Numbered from the stretch's first letter, positions 1 to 7,873 are shown. The stretch: 14,316 nt of DNA from CAYSRJ01 sp964525675 (GCA_964525675.1 CAZGJW010000067.1:1-14316), one strand, 5' to 3'. Numbers and translations: made by a program. Notes: generated from the sequence alone by a model not told the origin.

Positions 1-2
1 TG

Positions 3-194
3 ACGGATATTCAGCATCGCTTTCAGAAGTATATACATTTCGCCAATCATGTGCATATTACGCACGATTACTGCATGGAAGTTATTGTAGTGCGGGGGGA
101 GGAGAGGGTATTGCGTGACCTGACGAACCGAATAGGTGGGCAGAAAGGCGTGCATATGGCTCTTCCCTCATTTTTTTCATTCGATCTCGATTGA
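3..194 (+). CDS. nikR: NikR nickel-responsive regulator, C-terminal part (5' end outside window)
   Basis: This is the last 63 codons of a NikR-type transcription factor; the N-terminal ribbon-helix-helix DNA-binding half lies upstream of the window. NikR binds nickel in its C-terminal ACT-like domain and then represses, or in some species activates, nickel uptake and nickel-enzyme genes. The fragment reads in frame 3 to the TGA at 192-194. All four high-affinity nickel ligands known from E. coli NikR (His76, His87, His89, Cys95) are present with exact spacing: His at codon 5 of the fragment (15-17), the HVH pair at codons 16 and 18 (48-50, 54-56) and Cys at codon 24 (72-74), within HVHITHDYC. 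The next gene starts 198 bases downstream on the same strand and has its own possible promoter. The identification rests on ligand spacing and the family pattern and is strong. Confidence 0.9.
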   Translation, partial: TDIQHRFQKYIHFANHVHITHDYCMEVIVVRGEERVLRDLTNRIGGQKGVHMALPSFFSFDLD

Positions 195-327
195 TGTGTG
201 TGAAGTAAATAGGCATTTAGATAAGCCGCGATCACAGGGCAATAGCTCATTCTATAGACTCATGATAAGAACCTGTTGTCATGACGAACAAATAAATGGG
301 GTTGAAACAGTGGTTGCATGGCTGAAA

Positions 328-356
328 TTGAGAGGCTTTGAAAACAATAATAAAAG
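328..356 (+). promoter_or_regulatory. Candidate sigma-70-type promoter for the kinase-flavoprotein gene
   Basis: TTGAGA (328-333), a 17-base spacer and TAAAAG (351-356) would start RNA near 363, about 30 bases before the ATG at 393. The -35 box matches 5 of 6 and the -10 box 4 of 6 consensus bases. The rest of the 195-392 interval shows no gene. A GGGGAAA Shine-Dalgarno-like stretch lies at 379-385. The call is weak and unproven. Confidence 0.35.
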
Positions 357-392
357 AGTGGAAAGAACCGCCTTTCCCGGGGAAACAATGCC

Positions 393-2873
393 ATGTCTGA
401 TGCTGAAAAGAGAATAAAAGATCTTGAAAAGCAGGTTCAGCAGCACAGGGAGGAGGTCGAACGGCTTCTTCGGGACCGCAGGGAGTACCTCAGGATCAGC
501 GCACATCAGCTGAAATCTCCGCTTGCGACTATTATTTTCAGTGCTGAAACCCTGCTTGGCGAGTATGCAGGAAAGCTGAACAACAAACAGCTTCGCGTTG
601 TAGAGTCTATCAAGCGGGGAAGCAGGGACCTGCAGGACCTCATCATGGATATCCTCGAGCTCGAGCGATTTCGAAGCGGCGAGGTCGAGCTCATGGATGT
701 TGATTATTCAGAAATTTGTCTCGAAGCGGTGGATGAGCTGAGAGAAAAAATCAGGGAAAAGGGTATCCATTTTGTCAGTGATATTCCCAGAAAGTCCCTG
801 ATTGTCTCTGGGAACCAGATCGGGCTTAAAAATGCCGTGTATAACCTCCTGGAGAATGCGGTGAAATATACATCTCGCGAGGGGGATGTCATTTTCACCG
901 TGCAGTACAGTGAGGATAGCGGAGAAATTCTGACCCGTGTTGAGGACAGCGGCATCGGTATACCCGAGGAAGCGCGCGATAAGATATTCGATGAATTCTA
1001 CAGGGCTGAAAATGCCCGTCTTTTCGACAAGAAGGGAACGGGATTCGGCCTTACCATCGTCAAAAAAATTATAGAGATATGCGGCGGTTCGATACGTGTT
1101 CAAAGCAGGATGAACGAGGGGACCGTTTTTACCTTTACGCTGCCGCTTGTGCGGGTGGAGGAAGCAAAAAAGGAAGGTAAGTCTGAAAAAAGGTTCAGGA
1201 AGAGAATCGTCGTCATCGGTGGTGTTGCCGCCGGACCGAAAGCGGCTTCACGCGCGCGAAGGCTCGATCCGGAGGCGAAGATAACCGTTTTTGAGAAGGG
1301 GAATTTTCTTGCCTATTCCGGGTGTGCGCTTCCTTACTATATTGCCGGAAAGCTGAAACATCAGCGAGAGCTGTTCAAGTTTTCCTCAGGATTTGAGAAT
1401 GCGACAGAATATTTCAGGAATGTGAAAGGTATAGAGATAAAAAACCTCTCCGAGGTGATAGAGATAGACAGGAAAGAAAAGGTAATACACTACCGTGATA
1501 TTCTCACGGAGCGTACGTTCACCGAGCCATACGATATTCTCATCATCGCGACAGGAAGCAGGCCGTCTTTTCCGAATAACAGAGGTATCGAGCTGCAGAA
1601 TATATTTGTCATGCAGGGTTTAACTGATTCCGAAAGAATAAAGCGTTTTCTCTCCAATAACCTTGCAAAGGATATCGTCGTACTCGGAGGTGGAAATATC
1701 GGTATTGAAACTGCGGAAGCATTAACCGCTTCCGGAGCACGTGTGACGATTGTTGAAAAGGAACACGATATTCTGCCGTTTCTTGATTGGGAGATAGGAG
1801 CTCTCGTGCGGAATCATCTCGAGCTCAATGGCGTACGGGTTATTGCAAATACCGAAGTAAAGGAATTTATAGGATCAGAAAGTGTAGAGTCCGTGCAGCT
1901 CGATGGGTACCGCCTCCCCGCGGATCTCGTAATAATCGCTACGGGATTCAAACCCAGCGTTGAATTGGCAGAAAAAGCAGGGTTGAAAATCGGGCCGACC
2001 GGTGCGATTGCAGTCAATGAGCACCTGCAGACGAGTGATGAGTCCATATATGCGGCGGGAGACTGCTGTGAGGTCTTTCATGTGGTAACCAAAAAGCCTT
2101 TTTATCTTCCTCTCGGATCGATTGCCAACAAGCAGGGGAGGGTGGCCGGTACGAATGCTTCTGGAAAAGAAGCGGTTTTCCCCGCTGTCACAGGCTCAAT
2201 CATTATCAGGGTTTTTGAATTCCATATCGCAAAGACGGGACTGAATGAGAAGGAGGCTCGTAAAGCAAGGTTTCATCCCGTGTCGGTATACGTTCCCGAT
2301 TTTGACAGGGTTGAGTTTATCCCTGAATCACAGATGATATGTGTAAAGATGATCGCCGATGAAAAATCAAGAAAGCTCCTCGGTGTCCAGATCGTAGGCA
2401 AGGGAGATGTGGCAAAGCGAATTGACGTTGCGTCGACTGTTATTGCCCATGGCGGTACAATAGATGATATTGCGTCTCTCGATTTAGGGTATGCGCCGTC
2501 GTACTCCAAAGCTATAGACAATATCATTGTCACAGCCCATGTAATGCAGAATAAACTCGACGGGGTGTACGAGGGTATCACTGCGATAGATGCACAGGCG
2601 ATAATTGAGGCGAAGAAGAGCTGCACCTTCATTGACGTACGCCTGCCACGCGAATTCAAAGAGGAGAGAATTCCCGGTGTCGAGCTCATTCCCCTGGAAA
2701 GCCTGAGTAGGAGAGTAGATGAGATACCCCGCGACCGGGGTATTATACTGATCGATGAAACGGGAAGCAGGTCGTATCAGGCTTCTCTTATTCTCAAGGC
2801 GCAGGGTTTTAAGAATATCCGTATACTTGAAGGCGGGCTCAAGATGTGGCCTTTTCAAACGGCGCGTGAGTAA
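393..2873 (+). CDS. Histidine kinase - CoA-disulfide-reductase-like flavoprotein - rhodanese fusion
   Basis: A soluble 826-residue multidomain protein. Residues 1-33 look coiled-coil. A HisKA dimerisation domain (about 34-100) carries the H-box SAHQLKSPL with phospho-acceptor His38, followed by Gln rather than the usual Glu/Asp. The HATPase domain (about 138-252) has an N-box around Asn155, G1 DSGIGIP (185-191), F-box IFDEFY and G2 KGTGFGL (214-220). After a charged linker comes a pyridine nucleotide-disulfide oxidoreductase: FAD-binding VIGGVAAG (274-281), redox Cys311 in YSGCALPYY, NAD(P)H-binding VVLGGGNIG (429-437), second FAD motif AAGD (554-557), and a dimerisation domain with YAPSYS (700-705), all like CoA-disulfide or persulfide reductases. 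A rhodanese domain (about 726-820) has Asp788 where the active-site Cys should be. Start: GGGGAAA lies 7 bases before ATG 393, and an in-frame stop is at 348. No membrane segment is seen. I infer a redox-sensing kinase; catalytic reductase activity may remain. Confidence 0.85.
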   Translation: MSDAEKRIKDLEKQVQQHREEVERLLRDRREYLRISAHQLKSPLATIIFSAETLLGEYAGKLNNKQLRVVESIKRGSRDLQDLIMDILELERFRSGEVELMDVDYSEICLEAVDELREKIREKGIHFVSDIPRKSLIVSGNQIGLKNAVYNLLENAVKYTSREGDVIFTVQYSEDSGEILTRVEDSGIGIPEEARDKIFDEFYRAENARLFDKKGTGFGLTIVKKIIEICGGSIRVQSRMNEGTVFTFTLPLVRVEEAKKEGKSEKRFRKRIVVIGGVAAGPKAASRARRLDPEAKITVFEKGNFLAYSGCALPYYIAGKLKHQRELFKFSSGFENATEYFRNVKGIEIKNLSEVIEIDRKEKVIHYRDILTERTFTEPYDILIIATGSRPSFPNNRGIELQNIFVMQGLTDSERIKRFLSNNLAKDIVVLGGGNIGIETAEALTASGARVTIVEKEHDILPFLDWEIGALVRNHLELNGVRVIANTEVKEFIGSESVESVQLDGYRLPADLVIIATGFKPSVELAEKAGLKIGPTGAIAVNEHLQTSDESIYAAGDCCEVFHVVTKKPFYLPLGSIANKQGRVAGTNASGKEAVFPAVTGSIIIRVFEFHIAKTGLNEKEARKARFHPVSVYVPDFDRVEFIPESQMICVKMIADEKSRKLLGVQIVGKGDVAKRIDVASTVIAHGGTIDDIASLDLGYAPSYSKAIDNIIVTAHVMQNKLDGVYEGITAIDAQAIIEAKKSCTFIDVRLPREFKEERIPGVELIPLESLSRRVDEIPRDRGIILIDETGSRSYQASLILKAQGFKNIRILEGGLKMWPFQTARE

Positions 2874-2876
2874 CCG

Positions 2877-2921
2877 CCTGTGGCTATGAATGACCGAAGG
2901 TTATCAATGACCTGTGGCTAT
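2877..2921. repeat. Imperfect direct duplication at a convergent 3' junction
   Basis: CCTGTGGCTAT occurs at 2877-2887 and again at 2911-2921, and AATGACC at 2889-2895 and 2906-2912. The second copy encodes the C-terminus and stop region of the ATPase gene on the minus strand; the first lies in the 30-base gap after the kinase fusion gene. It looks like a small duplication of the ATPase gene end. No intrinsic terminator is visible between these convergent genes. Confidence 0.6.
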
Positions 2922-4442
2922 AAGCATTCCGATCTCTTCCCTTTTCGCGTGTACACCATCAAGTACTTTTACAATGTTTCCCTGTGACATAACGGCTATG
3001 CGGTCGCTCAGCGCCATTATCTCATCGAGGTCTTCGGAAATCAACAGAAAGGATGTGCCCGTTTCCCTCAGTTCCATGAATAGTTCCCAGGTGTTTTCAA
3101 TCGCCTTTGCATCGAGTCCCTGTGTCGGGTATGCAGCGACGATGAAGCGGGGTTTATGCCAGGTTTCCCTCCCCAGTATGAGACGCTGTATGTTTCCCCC
3201 AGATAGGATTCTGGTTGGTGTTTTCCACAGGTCCGACACAATAGCGCCGGATCGCGCGATGATTTCCTCTGTATGATTTGTAATATAGGGAATATTGAGA
3301 AACGAACGTTTCGAAAACGGCGAAGTTCTGACGTCCTTCAAGACGACGTTCTCTGCGACGGTCATTGCTTCAATCACACCGACCTCACGCCTCTTTTCGG
3401 GAATATGCGCTATTCCCGCCTTGATTATTTTTTGTGGTGAGCTGTTCGTAAAATCTTTTCCCTCGATTAGCACTCTTCCGCCTGAAGTGTGCCGCAACCC
3501 GGTCACCACTTCAGCGAGCTCACTCTGGCCGTTTCCCGAGACGCCCGCAATACCGAAAATTTCCCCCTCCCTGATAGAAAAAGACACACCACAAAGCGCA
3601 GGTGCCTCATCCATTCCCGCTGCTTCGAGATCTTTCACCTCGAACACGACCCGCTGTGAATGCACGGCTTTTCGCTTGAGCTGTGCTGGCTCGTGTTCTC
3701 CGAACATGAGTCTGACCAGCTCATCTTTGTCTGTCTCGGATGATTTTCTGGTTCCCATGAGCTTTCCGAGTCGGAGCACGGTAACGCGGTCGCCCATCTC
3801 GAGGGCTTCCTCGATTTTATGGGTTATAAACAGGATACCGTACCCAATTTTCGCCATATTGTGGAGAACTTCAAACAGATGCTGAGCATCAACGGAAATA
3901 AGCGATGTGGGCTCATCGAGAATAAGAATTTCAGGATCATGGTACAGGACCTTGATGATTTCGGCCCGCTGCTGTTCTCCGGCGGAGAGGTCCTCGATCC
4001 GCGCTGTGGGATCGATACGCAGATTAAATCTCTTCGACAATTCGCGAACCCTGTTTTCTACTTCGCGGAGTGGGAAGGAGAAATCATACCCCGACAGCCC
4101 GATTGCGATATTTTGGGCCACGGTAAAGGGTTTTACAAGAGCCAGCTCCTGGTGCACCATCCCTATGCGGTGCTTCAGGCCGTCTTTTGGAGATTTCAGA
4201 TGCACCGGTTGGCCTTTTACATATATCTGTCCCTCTGTGAGGCTGTAAAACCCGGAAAGGCAGTTTGCAATAACGGTCTTTCCGGCACCATTTTCTCCAA
4301 GGAGTGTATGTATTTCGCCCACGCGCACATCGATGTTGATATGATCGAGGATGAGATGCTCCCATACACCGGGAAATCCCTTGCAGATTCCCTCTCCCCG
4401 TAAAATTACTCTGCTATCGTCCCGCATGGTGTTGTCACTCAT
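2904..4442 (-). CDS. Nucleoside/BMP-family ABC transporter, tandem ATP-binding protein
   Basis: A 512-residue cytoplasmic ATPase with two ABC domains, which powers the two permeases encoded upstream. Domain 1 is complete: Walker A GENGAGKT (49-56), Q-loop Gln98, signature LSAGEQQ (152-158), Walker B ILILDE (172-177), switch His208. Domain 2 has GVSGNGQS (300-307), with Gln in place of the Walker Lys, signature LSGGNIQ (413-419), and AAYPTQGLD (436-444) without the catalytic Glu. This asymmetry is normal for the RbsA/NupO-like class. The order and partners (BMP binding protein and two permeases of the BmpC/BmpD type) point to nucleoside import. The ATG at 4442 follows AAGGAG 10 bases upstream, 23 bases after the preceding permease, so translation is probably coupled. 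It is the last gene of its operon and ends facing the kinase fusion gene. Exact substrate is not visible. Confidence 0.92.
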   Translation of the reverse strand: MSDNTMRDDSRVILRGEGICKGFPGVWEHLILDHINIDVRVGEIHTLLGENGAGKTVIANCLSGFYSLTEGQIYVKGQPVHLKSPKDGLKHRIGMVHQELALVKPFTVAQNIAIGLSGYDFSFPLREVENRVRELSKRFNLRIDPTARIEDLSAGEQQRAEIIKVLYHDPEILILDEPTSLISVDAQHLFEVLHNMAKIGYGILFITHKIEEALEMGDRVTVLRLGKLMGTRKSSETDKDELVRLMFGEHEPAQLKRKAVHSQRVVFEVKDLEAAGMDEAPALCGVSFSIREGEIFGIAGVSGNGQSELAEVVTGLRHTSGGRVLIEGKDFTNSSPQKIIKAGIAHIPEKRREVGVIEAMTVAENVVLKDVRTSPFSKRSFLNIPYITNHTEEIIARSGAIVSDLWKTPTRILSGGNIQRLILGRETWHKPRFIVAAYPTQGLDAKAIENTWELFMELRETGTSFLLISEDLDEIMALSDRIAVMSQGNIVKVLDGVHAKREEIGMLIATGH

Positions 4443-4465
4443 ACCTGCAGCGCTCCTTATCTTTC

Positions 4466-5368
4466 TTATTCACGCATGTACGGTGTTCCCATTGCAGCGG
4501 GGAACCTGACTCTTCCAATGACACCGGCCACAATGAGCAGTGTCACTATATAGGGGGCCATGGAAATAAGCTGCCACGGAACAACCTTCTGAACTGCGGG
4601 CATCGTGGAAATCCACACCGCAAGATTATCGAAGAATCCGAAAATAAAACCTCCTAACAGAACCAGAAGCGGGTTCAGTCCGCTGAAAACAACGGTTGCG
4701 AGCGCGATAAAACCCCTGCCTGCGGATATTCCCTTCGTTACGGAGCCCATCCACGCCACGCTGATATAGGCGCCTGCAAGGCCGGCGAGAGATGCCCCTG
4801 CAGCGGTAGAAAAAAGTCTGAGCAGATGAACATTGATACCCGCAACATCCGCAGCCTGCGGATTTTCACCTACAGACCTGATTTTGAGGCCGAGTTTCGT
4901 CCTGAAGAGCAGGATCCAAACAATAACCGGTAGTGCAATGGTCACCAGAATCATGGGGCTTATGTTGCCGATTGCAGTGGGAATATTGACCAGTTGGCTC
5001 TCCTTGGGTACCGCATGATGCCCGGGGATACCGAGGTGTATAAGCCAGAACGATACCATGCCGATGGCGGCGAGATTGATTCCAACCCCCGTAATAAGCT
5101 GTACGCCTTTGAAGTAGGTGTTGATCAGCCCGAAGATGAGGCCCATTGCAAACCCGGTTGCAAGTCCGGTAACTAACCCCATGAAGGCACCCCACGCTTC
5201 TGCGCCGAGAGCGCCCGTCATTGCGCTGAAAAGGATTATGCCTTCAAGCCCGATATTGAACAGTCCTGCAGACTCACCGATGGTTTCTCCCGTGGCTGTG
5301 AGGGTGATCGGGACCATTGCATGGAGTGACCCCGTGAATATTCCGATAAAAAGGTAGGCCAGGTTCAT
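4466..5368 (-). CDS. Nucleoside/BMP-family ABC transporter permease (second permease)
   Basis: A 300-residue, strongly hydrophobic inner-membrane protein with multiple helices over nearly its whole length. It carries family hallmarks: FNIGLEG (37-43), the cytoplasmic coupling segment GLKIRSVGENP (160-170) continuing to DVAGI (174-178), and GRGFIALA (217-224). These match the BmpD/NupQ-type permeases that pair with a longer partner to form the channel for nucleosides. The ATG at 5368 has a clear GGAGG at 5374-5378, five bases upstream. It lies 47 bases after the longer permease and 23 bases before the ATPase, on the same strand. Known members transport purine or pyrimidine nucleosides; the substrate here is inferred from that and from the neighbouring uracil phosphoribosyltransferase. 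Confidence 0.9.
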   Translation of the reverse strand: MNLAYLFIGIFTGSLHAMVPITLTATGETIGESAGLFNIGLEGIILFSAMTGALGAEAWGAFMGLVTGLATGFAMGLIFGLINTYFKGVQLITGVGINLAAIGMVSFWLIHLGIPGHHAVPKESQLVNIPTAIGNISPMILVTIALPVIVWILLFRTKLGLKIRSVGENPQAADVAGINVHLLRLFSTAAGASLAGLAGAYISVAWMGSVTKGISAGRGFIALATVVFSGLNPLLVLLGGFIFGFFDNLAVWISTMPAVQKVVPWQLISMAPYIVTLLIVAGVIGRVRFPAAMGTPYMRE

Positions 5369-5386
5369 TCATTCCTCCATCATATG

Positions 5387-5406
5387 CCCGGCTCTTTATT
5401 GCCGGG
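5387..5406 (-). other. Stem-loop between the two permease genes
   Basis: CCCGGC and GCCGGG form a six-base-pair stem around an eight-base loop, ten bases after the stop of the longer permease. No U-tract follows, so it is more likely an mRNA-stabilising or processing hairpin than a terminator. Confidence 0.4.
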
Positions 5407-5415
5407 GTACCCGTT

Positions 5416-6483
5416 TTACGGGGTTTGGGTCTTTTTCTTTTTAAAAATAGAAAAGATGCGTGACAGCTCGGGAATTGCGAGAAAAAGTACGACTACTCCT
5501 TCCAGTACGCGGACCATCTCGAGCGGGACCTGGGCAAAGAGCTGCATCATCCTCCCCCCGGCTAACAGGCCGCCGAAAAAAATTGCGGCGAAGATAATCC
5601 CTGCCGGGTGGTTTCTTCCGATCATTGCTACAGCGAGACCGTCGAAACCGAGATTCTGTATGGCAGGCATACCGCTGTACACCGCGTATGTGGGAGGGCG
5701 GCCCATTACGTGTACGGCCCCTCCGAGTCCGGCGGTTATCCCTCCCATCACGAATACGGAGAGTAGCACCCTCCATTTTTCAATGCCCGCATATCTGGCT
5801 GCATCCTGATTGTAGCCCATGGCCCGTAAGTCAAAACCGATGACTGTCCGCCAGACAAAAAGCCATATGAGAGCGGCTGCAGCAAAAGAGAGAAAAATGC
5901 CGTAGCTGAGGCTCGTCCCCGGCACGAGCAGGGCGAAACGTGCACCTCTGGCAATGCTGATGGTTTTCTCAGCTCTCTGGGGGTCGACGAGCACCCTGGA
6001 GATGAGGTAGAAAGATAAAAAATGTGCGACCCAGTTGAGCATTATTGTGGATATAACTTCATGGACCCCCCTGGTAGCTTTCAAAACGACAACAGGCATA
6101 CTCCAGATAATTCCGGCAAGTGCTCCTGCAAAAATACTAAACACAAAGGAAAGTGCAGGAGGAAGTCTCAGCAGGGTTATTGAAACAGCAGCAAGTGCAC
6201 CCAGGTACAGCTGGCCTTCGGCCCCGATATTGAACATGCCACCCCGAAATCCGACAGCAAAGGTGAGCGCGGTAAGTATCAGTGGTGTGGCATTTGCGAC
6301 TGACTCTGAAAACCCGTACAGGTCACCGAATGCACCACTGAGAAGAGCCTGATACGCGGTTATCGGATTGTACCCGTACGCCAGTATGATGAGTGCACCG
6401 ACGCAAAAACCGATAATTCCTGCAGTGATCGATTTTCTCAGCTCTTTTGTTCGTTCACGCGTGACCCTCTTCCAGTCCTTCAT
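5416..6483 (-). CDS. Nucleoside/BMP-family ABC transporter permease (first, longer permease)
   Basis: A 355-residue polytopic inner-membrane protein of the BmpC/NupP type. A basic N-terminus of about 18 residues precedes the first membrane helix. Diagnostic segments are FNIGAEGQ (84-91), the coupling segment IGFDLRAMGYNQDAARYAGI (215-234) and GFDGLAVAMIGRNHPAG (279-295); the C-terminus is a lysine-rich cytoplasmic tail. It pairs with the shorter permease downstream to form the transport path. The ATG at 6483 is preceded by AAAGGA only at a long distance (13 bases), so translation initiation looks weak. It is 193 bases downstream of the binding-protein gene, and a hairpin lies between them. 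A lower expression level than the binding protein is therefore expected. Confidence 0.9.
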   Translation of the reverse strand: MKDWKRVTRERTKELRKSITAGIIGFCVGALIILAYGYNPITAYQALLSGAFGDLYGFSESVANATPLILTALTFAVGFRGGMFNIGAEGQLYLGALAAVSITLLRLPPALSFVFSIFAGALAGIIWSMPVVVLKATRGVHEVISTIMLNWVAHFLSFYLISRVLVDPQRAEKTISIARGARFALLVPGTSLSYGIFLSFAAAALIWLFVWRTVIGFDLRAMGYNQDAARYAGIEKWRVLLSVFVMGGITAGLGGAVHVMGRPPTYAVYSGMPAIQNLGFDGLAVAMIGRNHPAGIIFAAIFFGGLLAGGRMMQLFAQVPLEMVRVLEGVVVLFLAIPELSRIFSIFKKKKTQTP

Positions 6484-6642
6484 CCCGGGTTATTTGTCCT
6501 TTGCTGTACATTTATCAATCGTACTTTTATCCGCTTGGTGTCCTGCATGGTGAAAGGCAGGATTTTCGTAAACTACAACTTCTCAGTTTGACGTGTCGGG
6601 AAATCAATTCTGCACAGGACGTTTGCGGGAACAAAGAAAGGT

Positions 6643-6659
6643 GGGCAGTACTACTGCCC
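6643..6659 (-). terminator. Hairpin after the binding-protein gene (attenuator candidate)
   Basis: On the minus strand GGGCAGT-AGT-ACTGCCC is a perfect seven-base-pair stem with a three-base loop, 17 bases after the binding-protein stop. It is followed by ACCTTTCTTTGTT, a poor but U-rich tail. It could act as a partial terminator or as a 3'-end stabiliser that lets the binding protein exceed the permeases. The remainder of 6484-6676 shows no gene. Confidence 0.5.
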
Positions 6660-6676
6660 CCTTCGGTTTCTGAAAT

Positions 6677-7873
6677 CTAGCGTGTCAGTGGGTATTTCGA
6701 TCTGACGGCCTTCATCTCTTTAAGAGTGTTCGCCGTTGGAACGCTTACCTTCCCGGATATAATCTGTGTTTCCAGATCGTCCACCGCCCGCCAGATAAAT
6801 TCCGGAATATCGTTTCGCATGCGCTTCCAGTTGGCAGTTATTCTGCCCTTGTCCTGTGCGGTGATCTTTTTCGATTCAATACCGAACTCCATGAAGGTGT
6901 CGAGGTCTTCATACTTGCTCATGGCAACACCTTTTGAATCAAGACCCATGACAACGAGTCCTCCTTTGAATGTGCCGTTCACAACGGCCTTGACTGCATT
7001 GTAACACCCGTTATCGACACGCTTCAGCATGCTGGCAAGAACCCGATAGCCGTCTCCCATCCAGTCCTGATTTGCATCCACACCAATCATAAACGGCGGG
7101 CCTGCTTCTTTTCCCTTTGCCTCTATTGCCTCGGTAACGGCCTGCAGATCTCCTATGCCGAGCGGCCCGGCGACATTGTAGATAAGACCGGCCCCCTGGG
7201 CGAGCATTGCTTTGGATGCTTCCTTTCCTTTTGCAATATCGTCGAAAGTGCCCGTATAGGTGTACAGAAGCCCAATATTCGGATTCTTTCCCTTTACCTG
7301 CGCGTACCGTTTGTTTCCCCAGTCGATGCCGTACCGAAACCCGGCTTCGAAATGGTACAGCACCGGGATTTCAATTCCGAGCACACACCCCACGTTGGGA
7401 TAACCGTAATGAGCCGCGGTCATCGCTGCGAGGGCTCCGACGAGTGCCGAGCCTTCGTTTTCATTGAAGACGATGGACATCACATTCGGTAAATCGACCA
7501 CGGAATCAATTATCATAAACTTCTGATCGGGGTACTCCTTCGCGACCGTTGAGACTGCATCGGTAAGCAGGAACCCGACCGCAATGACAAGATCGAAGCT
7601 GCCCGCCCTGGCCGCATTTCTTACATTGGGAAGGTAATCGGCTGCGGAGGCGCTCTGAATTTCAACCATCTTCAAACCGAAATCTACAGCCGCCTTGTCT
7701 GTGCCCTTGAACCCCATGTCGTTAAAAGCCAAGTCGCCTCGTCCGCCGACATCGAGCACAACAGCAACATTACCTTTGAGCTTCGCATGCGCTGTTCCAG
7801 GTGCCACTAACAGACCAAAAACAAATAGCACTACAACAACGGCGCACATCAATGACTTTTGTTTGATATTCAT
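6677..7873 (-). CDS. BMP-family (PnrA-like) nucleoside-binding periplasmic protein
   Basis: A 398-residue substrate-binding protein that delivers its ligand to the two permeases encoded downstream. Residues 1-30 form a Sec signal peptide: basic MNIKQK, a hydrophobic core of about 18 residues, and cleavage predicted after AHA (28-30). There is no lipobox Cys, so it is probably free in the periplasm. The family pattern GDLAFNDMGFKG (46-57) corresponds to the purine-stacking segment of PnrA/TmpC, and GVDANQD (264-270) is the usual C-lobe sugar-contact motif. The open frame extends to a TTG at 7879, but that codon abuts the ribosome binding site. AAAGGAGG at 7881-7888 is correctly spaced for the ATG at 7873, which I chose. 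It is the first gene of the transporter operon. Nucleoside is the family ligand; base specificity cannot be read from the sequence. Confidence 0.92.
   Translation of the reverse strand: MNIKQKSLMCAVVVVLFVFGLLVAPGTAHAKLKGNVAVVLDVGGRGDLAFNDMGFKGTDKAAVDFGLKMVEIQSASAADYLPNVRNAARAGSFDLVIAVGFLLTDAVSTVAKEYPDQKFMIIDSVVDLPNVMSIVFNENEGSALVGALAAMTAAHYGYPNVGCVLGIEIPVLYHFEAGFRYGIDWGNKRYAQVKGKNPNIGLLYTYTGTFDDIAKGKEASKAMLAQGAGLIYNVAGPLGIGDLQAVTEAIEAKGKEAGPPFMIGVDANQDWMGDGYRVLASMLKRVDNGCYNAVKAVVNGTFKGGLVVMGLDSKGVAMSKYEDLDTFMEFGIESKKITAQDKGRITANWKRMRNDIPEFIWRAVDDLETQIISGKVSVPTANTLKEMKAVRSKYPLTR

Noticed and set aside
260..284. Two TCATGA sequences 19 bases apart in the nikR-kinase gap as a regulator site
   Set aside because: TCATGA is self-complementary and short, the arms do not extend, and the pair does not match the known NikR operator pattern, so chance is the simplest explanation.
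136..417. 93-residue plus-strand open frame overlapping the end of nikR and the start of the kinase fusion
   Set aside because: It lies out of frame with both real genes, has no family pattern and no ribosome binding site.
3295..4403. Long plus-strand open frames opposite the nucleoside-transporter ATPase
   Set aside because: They are antisense shadows of a strongly supported ATPase gene and have no recognisable motif.
2904..4442. Degenerate second nucleotide-binding domain of the BMP transporter ATPase as a sign of decay
   Set aside because: Loss of the Walker Lys and catalytic Glu in the second domain is usual in this tandem ATPase class.
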